A stretch of DNA of 64,000 nt from Kumtagia sp963829135 (GTDB lineage: Bacteria; Pseudomonadota; Alphaproteobacteria; Rhizobiales; Rhizobiaceae): NCBI GenBank assembly GCA_963829135.1, contig CAWHHO010000004.1, forward strand, positions 248,001 to 312,000. The letters run 5' to 3'. Below the pieces are notes generated by a model, which saw only the letters and a list, made by a program, of their open reading frames with translations, searched no databases and was not told the origin of the DNA. Of the stretch, positions 8,006-17,779 are shown piece by piece. The translations under genes were made by a program, and so were the position numbers. Numbering within the stretch: position 1 is the stretch's first letter; the number at the start of each line of letters is the position of its first letter.

Positions 8006-10268
8006 TTGCCTTCAGGGTAAAGGTGAATTCGGTTTCGTCAGAGCACCGCTGAACCCAGATCTTTCCACCGTGGGCTTCAACGATTGAACGACAGAGCGAC
8101 AACCCAATTCCCATCCCACTGGTGGTGGAACTGTGGAAAGGCTCGAACAGCGTGTCTTCCATGTCCTTGGCAATTCCCACGCCTGTGTCCCTGACCGAGA
8201 TTTCCACCATGGCGCCGGCTGAATGTGTCGAAATCGTCAATACCCGGCGCTTCGCCTTCTGCATTGCTGTCAGGCTGTTGCGGACGAGGTTGAGGATAAC
8301 CTGGCCGACCTGCACCGGGTCGGCAATGATGGAGACAAGGCCATGTTCGAAATGTAACACGATGTCACAGTCAATCTCGCCGGTTGCGGCCAGAGCCAGG
8401 TCAACGCCTTGACGAATAACAGCATGCAGATCCACCCTTTCGAGCGTGATTTCGCCTTGCCCGATAAAGTTACGCAGTCTGCGCACAAGGTCGGCTGCGC
8501 GCGATGACTCGGCGACTGCGCTGTCTATCAGCCTATCGATATGCGGGGGAACATCCAGACCGTAGTTTTTGAGCTCTTGCCGGCAAGCGTTGACGTAGTT
8601 CGTAACCGCCGCCAACGGCTGATTCAACTCGTGCGCAAGAGCGGAAGCGAGTTCGCCCATAGAGCGATTGCGAGCGGCGTCGAGAAGAATCAAATGCAGC
8701 CGGGCCTCCTCCGCCTCAGCCTCGAACCGAGCCGCAACCGCAGCGCGCTCTCGATCGAGACTGTTTATTGCGAAAAGCGCCCGCCGAATTATTCGCAGAA
8801 TTTCACGGTCGGTTTCTGTGAACGGTTTGCTGCGACCGCGCCGCTCCTCTTTCCACAAGGCAAACGATCCCCGCGGAGACAAGCGGATCGAACCATCTTC
8901 TAGCGCAGTTTCTATCTTGTCCGGCTTGCCTGCCCAGCGGATTGTTTGCTCAAACCCCTCGCGGAACAGGATGAGCCAATCGAGTCCGTCTTCGGACAGC
9001 TCCATCATCGCTGCCCCGGCAAAGTCCTGCGGCACGTGAACTCCCAAGCTGTCGCTGAGGTTGTCGGACGTGCCGATCCCCTCCCTGAGCGCCGCCTTCA
9101 AGGGGGAGTAGTCCAGCAGCTTCGTCGGCGCCTTGCCCGTTTGAAACATATGGTCGCTGAGTTTTATCGTAATTCCCTGCGCACTGCACAGGTCCATCAT
9201 GACTTCGGCCTTGTCGCGGATAATATCGCGCAACGGCTTGCCCAGGCGAGCATCGTGCTCCATGTCGAAGGCTGTTCTTTCGGCACGAATGCTATGGCGA
9301 AGCTTGATCGTGTTTTCGAGGCTTTGCAGCAGCGCCGAGATGGTACCGACGAGAAGCTCGCAGAATCGGAGCTTGCTCCATGGCAGATGCAGCGGCCCAT
9401 AATGGTGGCACGCAACCAGTCCCCACAATTGTTGATTCGATATCAGCGAGATCGACATGCTCGCGCCAACGCCCATATTGTTGAGATACTCGATATGAAC
9501 CGGCGCGACCGCCCGCAGCTTGGAATAGGTCAGGTCCAGCGGGTTGGCGGATGCCGCGTCAGCCACCCCGCCAGATCGCGACATGATCGGAACGGGCGGG
9601 GCGTTGATATCGGGTATGACACGGATAACGTTGAGCACGAAGTGACGCCGCGCGGGGTCCGGTATATCGGAAGCGGGATAGTGCAGGCCGAGGAAGCTGT
9701 CGTCGCGCACTGTGTTTTCTGCGATAACCTCACCGTGTTTGTCTTCCGCAAAGCGATAAATCATAACGCGGTCGAAGCCGGTCACCTCCCTGATAATCTG
9801 GGCACCGACCTGAGCAAGGTCGGTGAGTGTATCGGGCCGGATCAACTCCGACATGATCCTCTGGCGGACCAGATCCTCTTCCCAAACAATGGCCGGTTCA
9901 GCGTGTAGCTCGACGAATTCAAGGATGAGGTTGCGATCATGGCTGTGAGGATAGCATTCTAACTTGATCGCGGTGCCGCCAGGATGCTGAACATTCAGGA
10001 ACCATGGCCGCAAAATGTCCGGCATCGTCGGCTTCAGATCTCGGGCCAGAAGCTCTGCGCAACTGGTTTCGCCGATAAGCCAGGCCAGCGGCTTGCCAAT
10101 CAGCGTGGCACAAGGGCGCCCCAGCATGGCATCCGTGTTGCTGCTTGCGAATTCGATGATCATAGTCGCTCGGTCGACAGCGATCAGGACGCCAATCGGC
10201 TGAATCGCACCGATCTGGTGAATGGGTTCCGTGTCACATGAATTCAGATCGACTGAACCGTTGAGCAC
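7986..10268 (-). CDS. bphP: Bacteriophytochrome histidine kinase
   Basis: A 760-residue red/far-red light sensor. Cys11 in SCDTEPIHQIGAIQPIG is the expected biliverdin attachment site. The PAS domain covers about 15-125 and GAF about 145-310, with the PASDIP motif at 198-203 and ACHH at 286-289. PHY covers about 320-505 with the tongue motif PRGSF (465-469). The kinase core has phospho-acceptor His546 (ALAHELNQPL), N-box NLVRNSLTAM, and G boxes DTGVGI and GMGIGLSL. The usual IQPHG is IQPIG here, an uncommon change beside the chromophore pocket. The heme oxygenase gene that would make biliverdin is immediately upstream (3 bases) and a FixJ-type regulator follows, forming one operon. Confidence 0.96.
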   Translation of the reverse strand: MLNGSVDLNSCDTEPIHQIGAIQPIGVLIAVDRATMIIEFASSNTDAMLGRPCATLIGKPLAWLIGETSCAELLARDLKPTMPDILRPWFLNVQHPGGTAIKLECYPHSHDRNLILEFVELHAEPAIVWEEDLVRQRIMSELIRPDTLTDLAQVGAQIIREVTGFDRVMIYRFAEDKHGEVIAENTVRDDSFLGLHYPASDIPDPARRHFVLNVIRVIPDINAPPVPIMSRSGGVADAASANPLDLTYSKLRAVAPVHIEYLNNMGVGASMSISLISNQQLWGLVACHHYGPLHLPWSKLRFCELLVGTISALLQSLENTIKLRHSIRAERTAFDMEHDARLGKPLRDIIRDKAEVMMDLCSAQGITIKLSDHMFQTGKAPTKLLDYSPLKAALREGIGTSDNLSDSLGVHVPQDFAGAAMMELSEDGLDWLILFREGFEQTIRWAGKPDKIETALEDGSIRLSPRGSFALWKEERRGRSKPFTETDREILRIIRRALFAINSLDRERAAVAARFEAEAEEARLHLILLDAARNRSMGELASALAHELNQPLAAVTNYVNACRQELKNYGLDVPPHIDRLIDSAVAESSRAADLVRRLRNFIGQGEITLERVDLHAVIRQGVDLALAATGEIDCDIVLHFEHGLVSIIADPVQVGQVILNLVRNSLTAMQKAKRRVLTISTHSAGAMVEISVRDTGVGIAKDMEDTLFEPFHSSTTSGMGIGLSLCRSIVEAHGGKIWVQRCSDETEFTFTLKANGHRDV

Positions 10269-10271
10269 CGG

Positions 10272-10919
10272 TCAATGCTCCCGAATTTCATCGGTTTCCT
10301 GCGGATTCGACTGCCAATCGGCAACCCATGCTGCGAAGGTTGCGAAAGCGGTGCCAGCCCCCTTGAGCATCTCCTCCTCTGTCCCACTGTCCGTGGCGAG
10401 ATTTTCCAGCAGATCGCAAGTCATGGCCCATCGCTTGCCACCGGCGGCGCGGCACCATTGCCAATAGCCAATGCCCAACCCACCATCCATGCCCAGCAAA
10501 TTCTCTGCCGCGCGGCATAAGACGGCGCCGCCAAGCATCGAGCCTTCAAGTACGTACAATATTCCGCCGAGAGTGGCTGCAGAGCCGATGGGCGGCAGCA
10601 TAGCCGAGTTGGTATCCGTGAGGATCGACAGTGGTCGAACGCCGAGAGCGGCAAGGTCGGAGGCAAGAATTTCCGTGCGTCGAGCGTAGACGAAGCCGAA
10701 CCGACTAAGCGAGTAAACCTGGCACGCCCGCTCTATCATCCGGTCATGGCTTGCGTAGAAACCATGAAAGAGGAGCATCAATCTGCGATACCCTTCGATA
10801 TCCATCGTCCCGTTCATGAGCGCGGCTAGCGCCGGGTGACCGTCCAAGGCCTCATGTGCGGCCCGGGTCTCGCGGCGTAGAACGAAACGAACAGCTTCCG
10901 CGCCGGTACCAGCTCTCAA
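10272..10919 (-). CDS. bphO: Biliverdin-producing heme oxygenase
   Basis: A heme-oxygenase-fold protein: LRRETRAAHEALDGHPALA contains the proximal His (about residue 22), and a later GGILYVLEGSMLGG is the conserved distal-helix Gly-rich segment. It would open heme to biliverdin IX-alpha for the bacteriophytochrome encoded 3 bases downstream. The open frame runs to an ATG at 11075, but that adds an unconserved 52 residues. TTG 10919, six bases after a GGGAG ribosome binding site, gives a 215-residue protein of normal family length. The gene diverges from the ppsR paralogue across a 241-bp intergenic region. Confidence 0.85.
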   Translation of the reverse strand: MRAGTGAEAVRFVLRRETRAAHEALDGHPALAALMNGTMDIEGYRRLMLLFHGFYASHDRMIERACQVYSLSRFGFVYARRTEILASDLAALGVRPLSILTDTNSAMLPPIGSAATLGGILYVLEGSMLGGAVLCRAAENLLGMDGGLGIGYWQWCRAAGGKRWAMTCDLLENLATDSGTEEEMLKGAGTAFATFAAWVADWQSNPQETDEIREH

Positions 10920-10987
10920 CAGTCTCTCCCTTAAGATAAATGTGTTCCGTTTGGCCACTCGGTGACATGCTGGTGCGACAACTCCAG

Positions 10988-11005
10988 TGTAACGCCATTG
11001 TGACG
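10988..11005. promoter_or_regulatory. Predicted PpsR box between bphO and ppsR
   Basis: TGTAACGCCATTGTGACG matches TGT-N12-AC followed by G instead of A. It is nearly identical to TGTAACGCCATGTTGACG at 22391-22408 upstream of crtI. It sits in the divergent bphO/ppsR intergenic region, which could allow autoregulation of the repressor and control of the phytochrome operon. Confidence 0.5.
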
Positions 11006-11160
11006 CTCGCAGCAACGCGCCACTGGACAAATACGCCGCGAAAGGACAAACCTGCCGCGGCGACTTCGGCTGCATACGCGTGGCCGCCGCTTTCGCAGCG
11101 TGTTGTCATCGTGAGCCAAACCGAAAATTACCCGCGTTGGCTTGTCTCGGACCTAATCTC

Positions 11161-12552
11161 ATGACCATGGAATTCAAGCATCCCGAGTTGCATTTCGCGC
11201 AGATCGATACCCGGGAAATCGCCGCATTGGTGTCGGCTGCTGCCGATCTGACGCTCGTCGTTGACGGCGACGATGTTATCAAGGACTTGTCGCACAATCT
11301 CGATCCGGTCTCAGTCGCCGGGATTCCCACTTGGCGGGGATTGTCGATCGAAGACGTCGTGAGCGGCGGCAGCCGTCCGGCATTAAGGAATGCCCTGGGT
11401 CTGGCGCGCGATGGCAAGCTTACCAAACGTTTCGACGTAAACCACCTTATGGAACGCGGACGCGACCTGCCGGTTCAGTATTCCGCGCTGCGCATAGGCG
11501 GCGACGGCCATATCATGCTCGTCGGGCGTGATCTGCGACCCGTCGCGGAATTGCAGCAGAAGCTTCTCGCGAACAGGCACTCGCTGGATCAAAACGCGAG
11601 AAATCAAAAGCAGGCCGAAGCCCACTACCGGCACCTGTTCGAGACCACCACCGATGCGATTGTCATTCTGGATGCGAAGGTTGGTAGAATAAGGGAAATC
11701 AACTTCCGAGCCGCTACCCTGCTGGGCGTCGGGAGCTCGGTCTTGAATGGAAAACGCTTTGCCGGGATTTTCGAGAAGCCCGTACAGGCGGAAGTGCAAT
11801 CAATGCTCGCCGGCGTGGCGTCGTCCGGCACGTCGGCCACACTCCGGGCCGCTCAGGCAAAGGGCGGCGTCCTCGCGTTAGGAGCGGAACTTTTCCGGGC
11901 AGGAAGTCTCACCCTGATCATGGTGCGCCTCGCGAATGCTGAAGCGACCGATGGCGGAAACACCGAGAGTGGCATCGAGAGCCTTGTCCGCAACGCTGCC
12001 GAGGCGGTTTTGCTGACTGATGACGAGGGCAACGTCATTTGGGCCAATGAATCGTTCCTGTCTCTCGCCGACATCCCGCTCGTGTCACATGTGCTGGGAC
12101 GGCCACTCAGCGACTTCTTGCAGTGGAGCAGCGTTGAGCGCGACGTCCTGTTTCAGAATGTGCGGCGCCATGGACGAGTCCCGCAGGTTTCCGGCACGGT
12201 TCGCGGCGCCAGCGGCCGGACTACCGATGTCGATCTATCTGCCGTCGCCATGCCGAATGGCACGACGACAGGTATCGGTTTCGTCATGCGTGCGCTTTCG
12301 CTGGAAGGTGCGCGACACAGTCGTGGCAACAGCGACCTGACCCGTACAGCTGAAAACCTCGTCGAAATGATAGGTCGGGTTCCGTTGAAGGAACTCGTAC
12401 GCGATACGACCGACGTGATCGAACGCATGTGCATCGAGGCAGCGCTGAAGCTTACCGGTGACAACCGCGCGTCTGCCGCCCGGGTGTTGGGGCTGAGCAG
12501 ACAGGCGCTCTATCTCAAGATGAATCGATTCGGGATCGCTGACACCGAATAA
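11161..12552 (+). CDS. ppsR: PpsR-type photosynthesis repressor, phytochrome-linked single-Cys paralogue
   Basis: A 463-residue PpsR/CrtJ-family regulator: N-terminal PAS-like domain, central PAS domains, and a C-terminal Fis-type helix-turn-helix (about 405-460) containing DNRASAARVLGLSRQALY. ATG 11161 gives the family length; upstream in-frame codons are ignored. Its only cysteine is Cys424 in ERMCIEAAL at the start of the DNA-binding helix. The position matching the second redox Cys of the other paralogue (Cys265 there) is Met254 here. It probably represses bch/crt/puf genes aerobically and may be antagonised by the adjacent bacteriophytochrome, as described for phytochrome-linked PpsR2 in photosynthetic Bradyrhizobium and Rhodopseudomonas. 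That functional link is inferred. Confidence 0.94.
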   Translation: MTMEFKHPELHFAQIDTREIAALVSAAADLTLVVDGDDVIKDLSHNLDPVSVAGIPTWRGLSIEDVVSGGSRPALRNALGLARDGKLTKRFDVNHLMERGRDLPVQYSALRIGGDGHIMLVGRDLRPVAELQQKLLANRHSLDQNARNQKQAEAHYRHLFETTTDAIVILDAKVGRIREINFRAATLLGVGSSVLNGKRFAGIFEKPVQAEVQSMLAGVASSGTSATLRAAQAKGGVLALGAELFRAGSLTLIMVRLANAEATDGGNTESGIESLVRNAAEAVLLTDDEGNVIWANESFLSLADIPLVSHVLGRPLSDFLQWSSVERDVLFQNVRRHGRVPQVSGTVRGASGRTTDVDLSAVAMPNGTTTGIGFVMRALSLEGARHSRGNSDLTRTAENLVEMIGRVPLKELVRDTTDVIERMCIEAALKLTGDNRASAARVLGLSRQALYLKMNRFGIADTE

Positions 12553-12635
12553 TCAGACGTTCGTGCCGGTAGCCATTGCTCTCCCTCCCATGTCGATGCA
12601 CGTAGCTATCGCACTCCAACTTCGGATGCCGGAAC

Positions 12636-14172
12636 ATGAGGGCTCGCGGTGTAAGAAGGAGGATCCTGTCCGGGATTATCTTGTGCGCTGCGTGCCTGGC
12701 AGCGTCCGTCGGGCTTTACCGGCTGGCCACTGCCACGACCGGCTTGGAGGTGTTGCATACCGATATTCGGGGCACCCCAGTCACCATTTTTAGCAATGGA
12801 GGGCAGAGAGCGCCTGCCGTCGTCATTGCCCACGGCTTTGCCGGATCGCAGCAGTTTATGCAGCCTTTCGCCATCACCTTGGCGAGGAGCGGTTACCTTG
12901 TCGTCACATATGATCTGCTTGGACATGGCCGTAACCCGATTGCACTGACCGGCGACGTAACCAAGGTGGAAGGCGCGACCGCGAACTTGATCGCCGAACT
13001 CGATCGCGTCGCGAATTTTGCGCGGGCGTTGCCTGGATGCGACGGGCGAATTGCATTGCTTGGCCATTCGATGGCTACCGACATTATCGTCCGCTACGCA
13101 ACCGCGCACAGGGAGGTGGCAGCAACGGTGGCGGTGTCGATGTTCTCACCGGCCGTGACGGCGACAACGCCTCAAAATCTGCTCGTTATTGTCGGCGCGC
13201 TGGAGGCAGGACTTCGAGCTGAGGCGATGCGGGCGCTGGTTCTGTCGGCCGGGGGCGAAGCGCGTGAAAACGAGACTTCACGGCAACACGGCGAATGGTA
13301 CAGCACGTCGGGTCGCGGTTGCCGAACATGTCGAGCATATCGGCGTGCTCTACAGCGGCACGAGCCTCGCCGAGGCGCGCGACTGGCTCAATCTCGTATT
13401 TGGACGCACCCGTTCAGGCCCCGTCGAAGAGCGTGGGCTGTCTCTGCTTCTATTTTTCTCAGGGGTCGTGGTGCTCGCCCGCTTTGCCAGTACACTGCTG
13501 CCGCGCGCTGCCGGTGGCAGGGTCGGGTTCGGACCAGGTTGGCGGACGCTGATCCCGTTAGGCCTCGCCCCGGCGCTGATCACACCGCTATTGCTCTGGA
13601 AGGCGCCGACCGAGTTCCTGCCGGTTCCGGTAGGCGGCTATCTCGCCGTTCATTTCCTGGTATATGGCCTGCTGACCGCCGCTTACATTGTTTGGATATA
13701 CAAACCAGCCGGCAGCGCGGACTCACGGTTGCTTGTAGGCAGGGCGATAGTGGACATCGCAGCCGCGACGCTGTTTTGCCTTGCTGCCATATACGGTCCG
13801 CTCGACCTTTTCGTCACCTCGTTCGTTCCCAACATGTCTCGCCTGCCGTTGGTCGTCGCCATGCTGATCGGACTGCTGCCCTACTTTATCGCGGATGAGT
13901 GGTTGACGCGCGGGGTGCACGCGCCCCGCGGGGCATACCTCTTTACGAAGACCTGTTTTCTGTTTTCGCTCGCACTCGCCGTTGCGTTGAATTTTGAGAA
14001 GCTGTTCTTTCTGATTCTTGTCGTGCCAGTCATCCTGGTCTTCTTCACTGTTTTCGGACTGGTCAGTTCCTGGGTCTACCGGCGAGCATGGCATCCTCTG
14101 GTCGGGGCGGTAACAAACGCCATACTCTTTGCATGGGCGATCGCTGTAACGTTCCCTGTCCTGGGATCGTGA
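12636..14172 (+). CDS. Alpha/beta hydrolase with C-terminal multi-helix membrane domain (frameshifted)
   Basis: The first part (from ATG 12636) has an N-terminal membrane anchor and an alpha/beta hydrolase core with oxyanion motif AHGFAGS, strand VVTYDLLGHGRN and nucleophile elbow LLGHSMATD. The continuation is in the +1 frame: HVEHIGVLYSGTSLAEARDWLN (hydrolase end), then about seven hydrophobic segments ending at 14172. One extra base at about 13255-13275 breaks the frame; corrected, the protein is about 511 residues. The substrate is unknown. Its position between ppsR and tspO inside the photosynthesis cluster suggests a pigment- or lipid-related role, but nothing in the sequence proves this. 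Confidence 0.78.
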
Positions 14173-14248
14173 CAATGTGATGAGATGGCCTATGTATAGC
14201 GCAGGACGGGTTGCGTCAGGCGAGTTGTTCAAGAGGAACCGCATAGGA

Positions 14249-14710
14249 ATGTCGGTCTATTTTCCGCTCTTGGTGTTCGTTGCCCTGGTCGTCGCCGCTG
14301 CGTCGAGCGGGGTTTTCTTTAGGCCTGGCGAATGGTATCGCCGCCTCCGCAAACCTGGCTGGACGCCGCCCAACTGGCTTTTTGGACCCGTTTGGTCAGT
14401 GCTTTATCTTATGATGGCGGTGGCGGGGTGGCTCGTTTGGCGGGCGGACCCTTCCAGCGTGGCGATCTGGATATGGGCCTTGCAGCTTGTTACGAACGCT
14501 TCATGGTCAGGTGTGTTCTTCGGAATGCGCCGGATGGATCTTGCTTTCTACGATATTGCGCTTTTGTGGATGCTGGTGGCAGCCTTTATTGTCGCGGCAT
14601 TGCCCGTCTCAACAACGGCGGCGCTGCTGTTCGTGCCCTATCTCATCTGGGTGACCATCGCTGGAGCGCTAAACTGGACTGTCTGGCGGATGAACGCCGC
14701 GACTGTCTGA
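14249..14710 (+). CDS. tspO: TspO/MBR family tryptophan-rich sensory protein
   Basis: A 153-residue protein of five membrane helices with the TspO signature WYRRLRKPGWTPPNWLFGPVW near the N-terminus, plus many Trp residues (WSVLYLMM, WLVW, ASWSGVFFGMRR, LNWTVWRMN). ATG 14249, just after an AGGA-containing stretch, gives the conserved start; the frame is open further upstream to 14177. In Rhodobacter TspO modulates photosynthesis gene expression through the tetrapyrrole pool. There it lies between crtB and crtC, whereas here it sits next to hemC and the ppsR/bphP block. It converges on hemC with only 2 bases between the stops. Confidence 0.93.
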   Translation: MSVYFPLLVFVALVVAAASSGVFFRPGEWYRRLRKPGWTPPNWLFGPVWSVLYLMMAVAGWLVWRADPSSVAIWIWALQLVTNASWSGVFFGMRRMDLAFYDIALLWMLVAAFIVAALPVSTTAALLFVPYLIWVTIAGALNWTVWRMNAATV

Positions 14711-14712
14711 AG

Positions 14713-15675
14713 TCATCCGGTCCGCTCTAAGCGGTTCAGGAAGCCGTTTTGCTGGTTCCAGTTGTCGAATAAGGCCGGGCAGGCCTTTTCCCTGACCTCT
14801 TCACCCGCCGTGCGGCCAAGAAGCGGCGCATCTGCAACAGGCCCGGATGCCTCTATCTCATAGGATTGCTCGCCGTCCGGCGTGAGGATCATACCGTTGA
14901 AATAAAGCGTGCCAGTCTCAATCCGCGCATATCCTGCAATGGGTGTGCGGCAGGAGCCGTCCAATGCCCGAAGGAAAGCGCGTTCACAAGCCAGTGCATA
15001 TCCGGTCGCGCTATGATGGATCGCCGCCACCAATGTCGCTACACGATGGTCTCTGGAACGGCTTTCAATGCAGATTGCCCCCTGACCGGGCGCAGGAGGA
15101 AACTGGTCAAGCGGCAGTATTTCGGTGACGACGTGCTCCAGTGAAACACGTTTCAGCCCTGACATCGCCAGCATCGTGCCATCGGCGACGCCCTCATCGA
15201 TCTTTCGTAAGCGGGTCTGCACGTTACCGCGCAATGGTACGACCACCAGATCGGGCCGCATGCGACGGATCAATGCCTGACGGCGGAGCGACGAGGAGCC
15301 TATCGTGGCGCCACCCGGCAACGCGGCGAGCCTGCGGCCGGCACTGCTCACAAAGGCATCGCGGGGGTCTTCCCGCGGGAGAAACGCCGAAAGCTCGAGT
15401 CCTGGCGGCAGCGTTGTAGGCATGTCTTTGGAGGAATGAACGGCCATGTCGATCCTGCCTGAAAGCAAAGCTTCCTCGATCTCCTTGGTGAACAGGCTCT
15501 TGCCGCCAACTTCCGAGAGTGGCCGGTCCTGAATGCGGTCGCCCATAACCGAAATGATGTCGATGGCAAAATTTTCTTCCGGCAATCCATGCGTCGCCAT
15601 CAGCCTGGCGCGCGTCTCATATGCCTGCGCCAGAGCCAGGGGACTGCCGCGCGTTCCGATCCTGAAAACGTTCAT
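14713..15675 (-). CDS. hemC: Porphobilinogen deaminase (hydroxymethylbilane synthase)
   Basis: A 320-residue enzyme starting at ATG 15675 (MNVFRIGTRGSPLALAQ). It polymerises four porphobilinogen molecules to hydroxymethylbilane. Visible motifs are SVMGDRIQDRPL, VHSSKDMPT, SSLRRQALIRRMRPDL and the dipyrromethane-cofactor cysteine in DGSCRTPIAGYA. The frame is open 51 bases further, but this start has the canonical N-terminus. It lies 34 bases after dxs on the same strand, so it probably belongs to the dxs transcript. A hemC copy inside a photosynthesis cluster would raise tetrapyrrole flux for bacteriochlorophyll; whether a housekeeping copy exists elsewhere cannot be seen. Confidence 0.95.
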   Translation of the reverse strand: MNVFRIGTRGSPLALAQAYETRARLMATHGLPEENFAIDIISVMGDRIQDRPLSEVGGKSLFTKEIEEALLSGRIDMAVHSSKDMPTTLPPGLELSAFLPREDPRDAFVSSAGRRLAALPGGATIGSSSLRRQALIRRMRPDLVVVPLRGNVQTRLRKIDEGVADGTMLAMSGLKRVSLEHVVTEILPLDQFPPAPGQGAICIESRSRDHRVATLVAAIHHSATGYALACERAFLRALDGSCRTPIAGYARIETGTLYFNGMILTPDGEQSYEIEASGPVADAPLLGRTAGEEVREKACPALFDNWNQQNGFLNRLERTG

Positions 15676-15709
15676 CCCGATTTCCTGGACGTCCGGATTG
15701 TTGCCAGTC

Positions 15710-17650
15710 TCAGGCAGTCGCCGCAAATGATCTTGCGCGTGCCTGCGGGCTCTCTGTTTCGATCCCCAGGGCCGCCAATGCGGTCGCCGTGATATGCGCC
15801 GCGTTGAGCCCGGCCTTTTCGTACATCGCGCGCGGCGTGTCCTGGTCGAGGAACTGGTCCGGCAGCGTCATTGTGCGGATACGCAGGCCACTATCGAGTG
15901 TTCCGGCAGCGGCGAGAAACTGCAGGACATGCGCCCCGAAACCGCCCGCCGCGCCTTCCTCAATTGTTATGACAACCTGATGATGACGCGCGATCTGCAG
16001 GATAAGCCCGCTGTCGAGTGGCTTCGAGAAGCGGGCGTCGGCCACGGTCGTTGATAGGCCCTTGGCTTCCAGCATGGATGCTGCCTTAAGACATTCACCG
16101 AGCCGGCCGCCAAACGATAACAGCGCAATCTTGGACCCTTCTCGCAGAATCCTGCCTTTGCCAATTTCCAACACGGTGCCGCGCTCGGGCAATTCGACCC
16201 CCAGCCCTTCCCCACGCGGATAGCGGAAAGCGCAGGGCCGGTCATCGATGGCGGTTGCGGTGGCAACCATGTGGACCAGTTCTGCCTCATCCGCGGCCGC
16301 CATGACAACGAAGCCCGGCAGGTTGGTCAGATAGGAGACGTCAAACGCTCCTGCGTGGGTCGCGCCATCGTCGCCAACCAGCCCGGCACGGTCAATGGCG
16401 AAGCGGACCGGCAGTTTCTGCAGGGCGACATCGTGGACGATTTGGTCATAGCCACGCTGCAGGAAGGTCGAGTAGATCGCGCAAAAGGGCCGCATGCCGG
16501 CAGCGGCGAGACCCGCAGCGAAGGTGACGGCGTGCTGTTCCGCGATCCCGACGTCGAACAATCTGTCGGGGTAGCACTTCTGGAACTTTTCGAGCCCGGT
16601 GCCGGAAACCATTGCAGCCGTTATCGCGACGATACGCTTGTCGGTTGACGCTTCGCGGATCAGGCTCTCGGAAAAAATACTCGAATAAGTTGGCGATTTC
16701 GCTGGCGTTTTTTGTTGTTGGCCGGTGAGGATATCGAAACGGGCGACCCCATGATACTTGTCCGCCGCATCCTCTGCCGGCGGGTATCCCTTCCCCTTTT
16801 CGGTCAGCGTGTGGATCAGCACGGGTCCGTCAGCGTTATCGCGTACCGCTCGCAACACATGCATCAGTTCATTGATGTCGTGTCCGTCTATGGGGCCGAC
16901 GTAGGAGAAGCCAAGATCTTCAAATAGCGATCCTTCGGCCAACAGGTTTTTGACGAGGCCGTGAACCCGGCATGCGCCCTCACGGGATTGGGCCGGCAGC
17001 ATCGATACTGCGCGCCGCGCAAACGTTTCAGAGTCGGGATTTTGACGTTCGGAGTACAATAATTTGATCAGATGCTTGGACATCGCGCCAACCGGCGGCG
17101 ATATCGACATGTCGTTGTCATTCAATATCACGATCAAGCGCTGACCAAGGTGCCCTGCATTGTTCATGGCTTCGTACGCCATGCCGGCGGACAGCGCGCC
17201 GTCGCCGACAACACACACCACATGACCACTTTCGCAATTCAGATCCCGCGCCACAGCGAAGCCAAGGCCGGCCGACATCGCGGTCGAGGAATGCGCTGCC
17301 CCGAACGGATCGTATTCGCTCTCGGATCGCTTCGTAAACCCGGACAGGCCGCCGCCCTGGCGCAAGGTGCGGATACGGTCCCGTCGTCCTGTCAGAATCT
17401 TGTGAGGGTAGCACTGGTGACCGACGTCGAAGATCAGCTTGTCACGCGGTGTGTCGAATGTTGCGTGAACCGCGACCGTCAATTCGACGACGCCTAGGCT
17501 GGCACCAAGATGACCGCCTGTCACCGACACTGCGGAAATGGTTTCTTGCCGCAGTTCGTCAGCCAATTGTATCAATTCGCCGGTGGTCAGACCCTTCATG
17601 TCGGCAGGGCAGCCGATACTGTCGATGATGCTTGAGTCTTTTGGTCTCAT
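15710..17650 (-). CDS. dxs: 1-deoxy-D-xylulose-5-phosphate synthase
   Basis: A 646-residue thiamine-diphosphate enzyme, the first step of the non-mevalonate isoprenoid pathway from pyruvate and glyceraldehyde-3-phosphate. Motifs include HQCYPHKILTGR, the TPP-binding GDGALSAGMAYEAMNNAG, DRAGLVGDDGATHAG and the C-terminal transketolase-like domain. ATG 17650 follows a GGGGGAGAGG ribosome binding site; the frame is open 51 bases upstream, but that region lacks conserved residues. It supplies precursors for carotenoids and the bacteriochlorophyll tail. A PpsR-type palindrome lies about 110 bases upstream, implying co-regulation with pigment genes. Confidence 0.96.
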   Translation of the reverse strand: MRPKDSSIIDSIGCPADMKGLTTGELIQLADELRQETISAVSVTGGHLGASLGVVELTVAVHATFDTPRDKLIFDVGHQCYPHKILTGRRDRIRTLRQGGGLSGFTKRSESEYDPFGAAHSSTAMSAGLGFAVARDLNCESGHVVCVVGDGALSAGMAYEAMNNAGHLGQRLIVILNDNDMSISPPVGAMSKHLIKLLYSERQNPDSETFARRAVSMLPAQSREGACRVHGLVKNLLAEGSLFEDLGFSYVGPIDGHDINELMHVLRAVRDNADGPVLIHTLTEKGKGYPPAEDAADKYHGVARFDILTGQQQKTPAKSPTYSSIFSESLIREASTDKRIVAITAAMVSGTGLEKFQKCYPDRLFDVGIAEQHAVTFAAGLAAAGMRPFCAIYSTFLQRGYDQIVHDVALQKLPVRFAIDRAGLVGDDGATHAGAFDVSYLTNLPGFVVMAAADEAELVHMVATATAIDDRPCAFRYPRGEGLGVELPERGTVLEIGKGRILREGSKIALLSFGGRLGECLKAASMLEAKGLSTTVADARFSKPLDSGLILQIARHHQVVITIEEGAAGGFGAHVLQFLAAAGTLDSGLRIRTMTLPDQFLDQDTPRAMYEKAGLNAAHITATALAALGIETESPQARARSFAATA

Positions 17651-17761
17651 GACGCTGCCTCTCCCCCGCGGGGGGTCAGCGGGACGCGCCTCGCGGATCA
17701 CGCCGCCGAACCCTGATCAATCGAGCCATGGCAACGGACAAGCCGCCGTCAGGGCCAATTG

Positions 17762-17779
17762 TGTAAACAGAGATTTACA
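17762..17779. promoter_or_regulatory. PpsR/CrtJ box upstream of dxs
   Basis: TGTAAACAGAGATTTACA is a perfect TGT-N12-ACA with extended arms (TGTAAA/TTTACA). It lies about 110 bases upstream of the dxs start and is likely to mediate PpsR repression of dxs-hemC. Confidence 0.75.

Noticed and set aside
8946..9908. A 320-codon plus-strand ORF opposite bphP
   Set aside because: It lies entirely antisense to the well-conserved PAS-GAF-PHY region, has no ribosome binding site or recognisable domain, and its composition is what a high-GC shadow frame produces.
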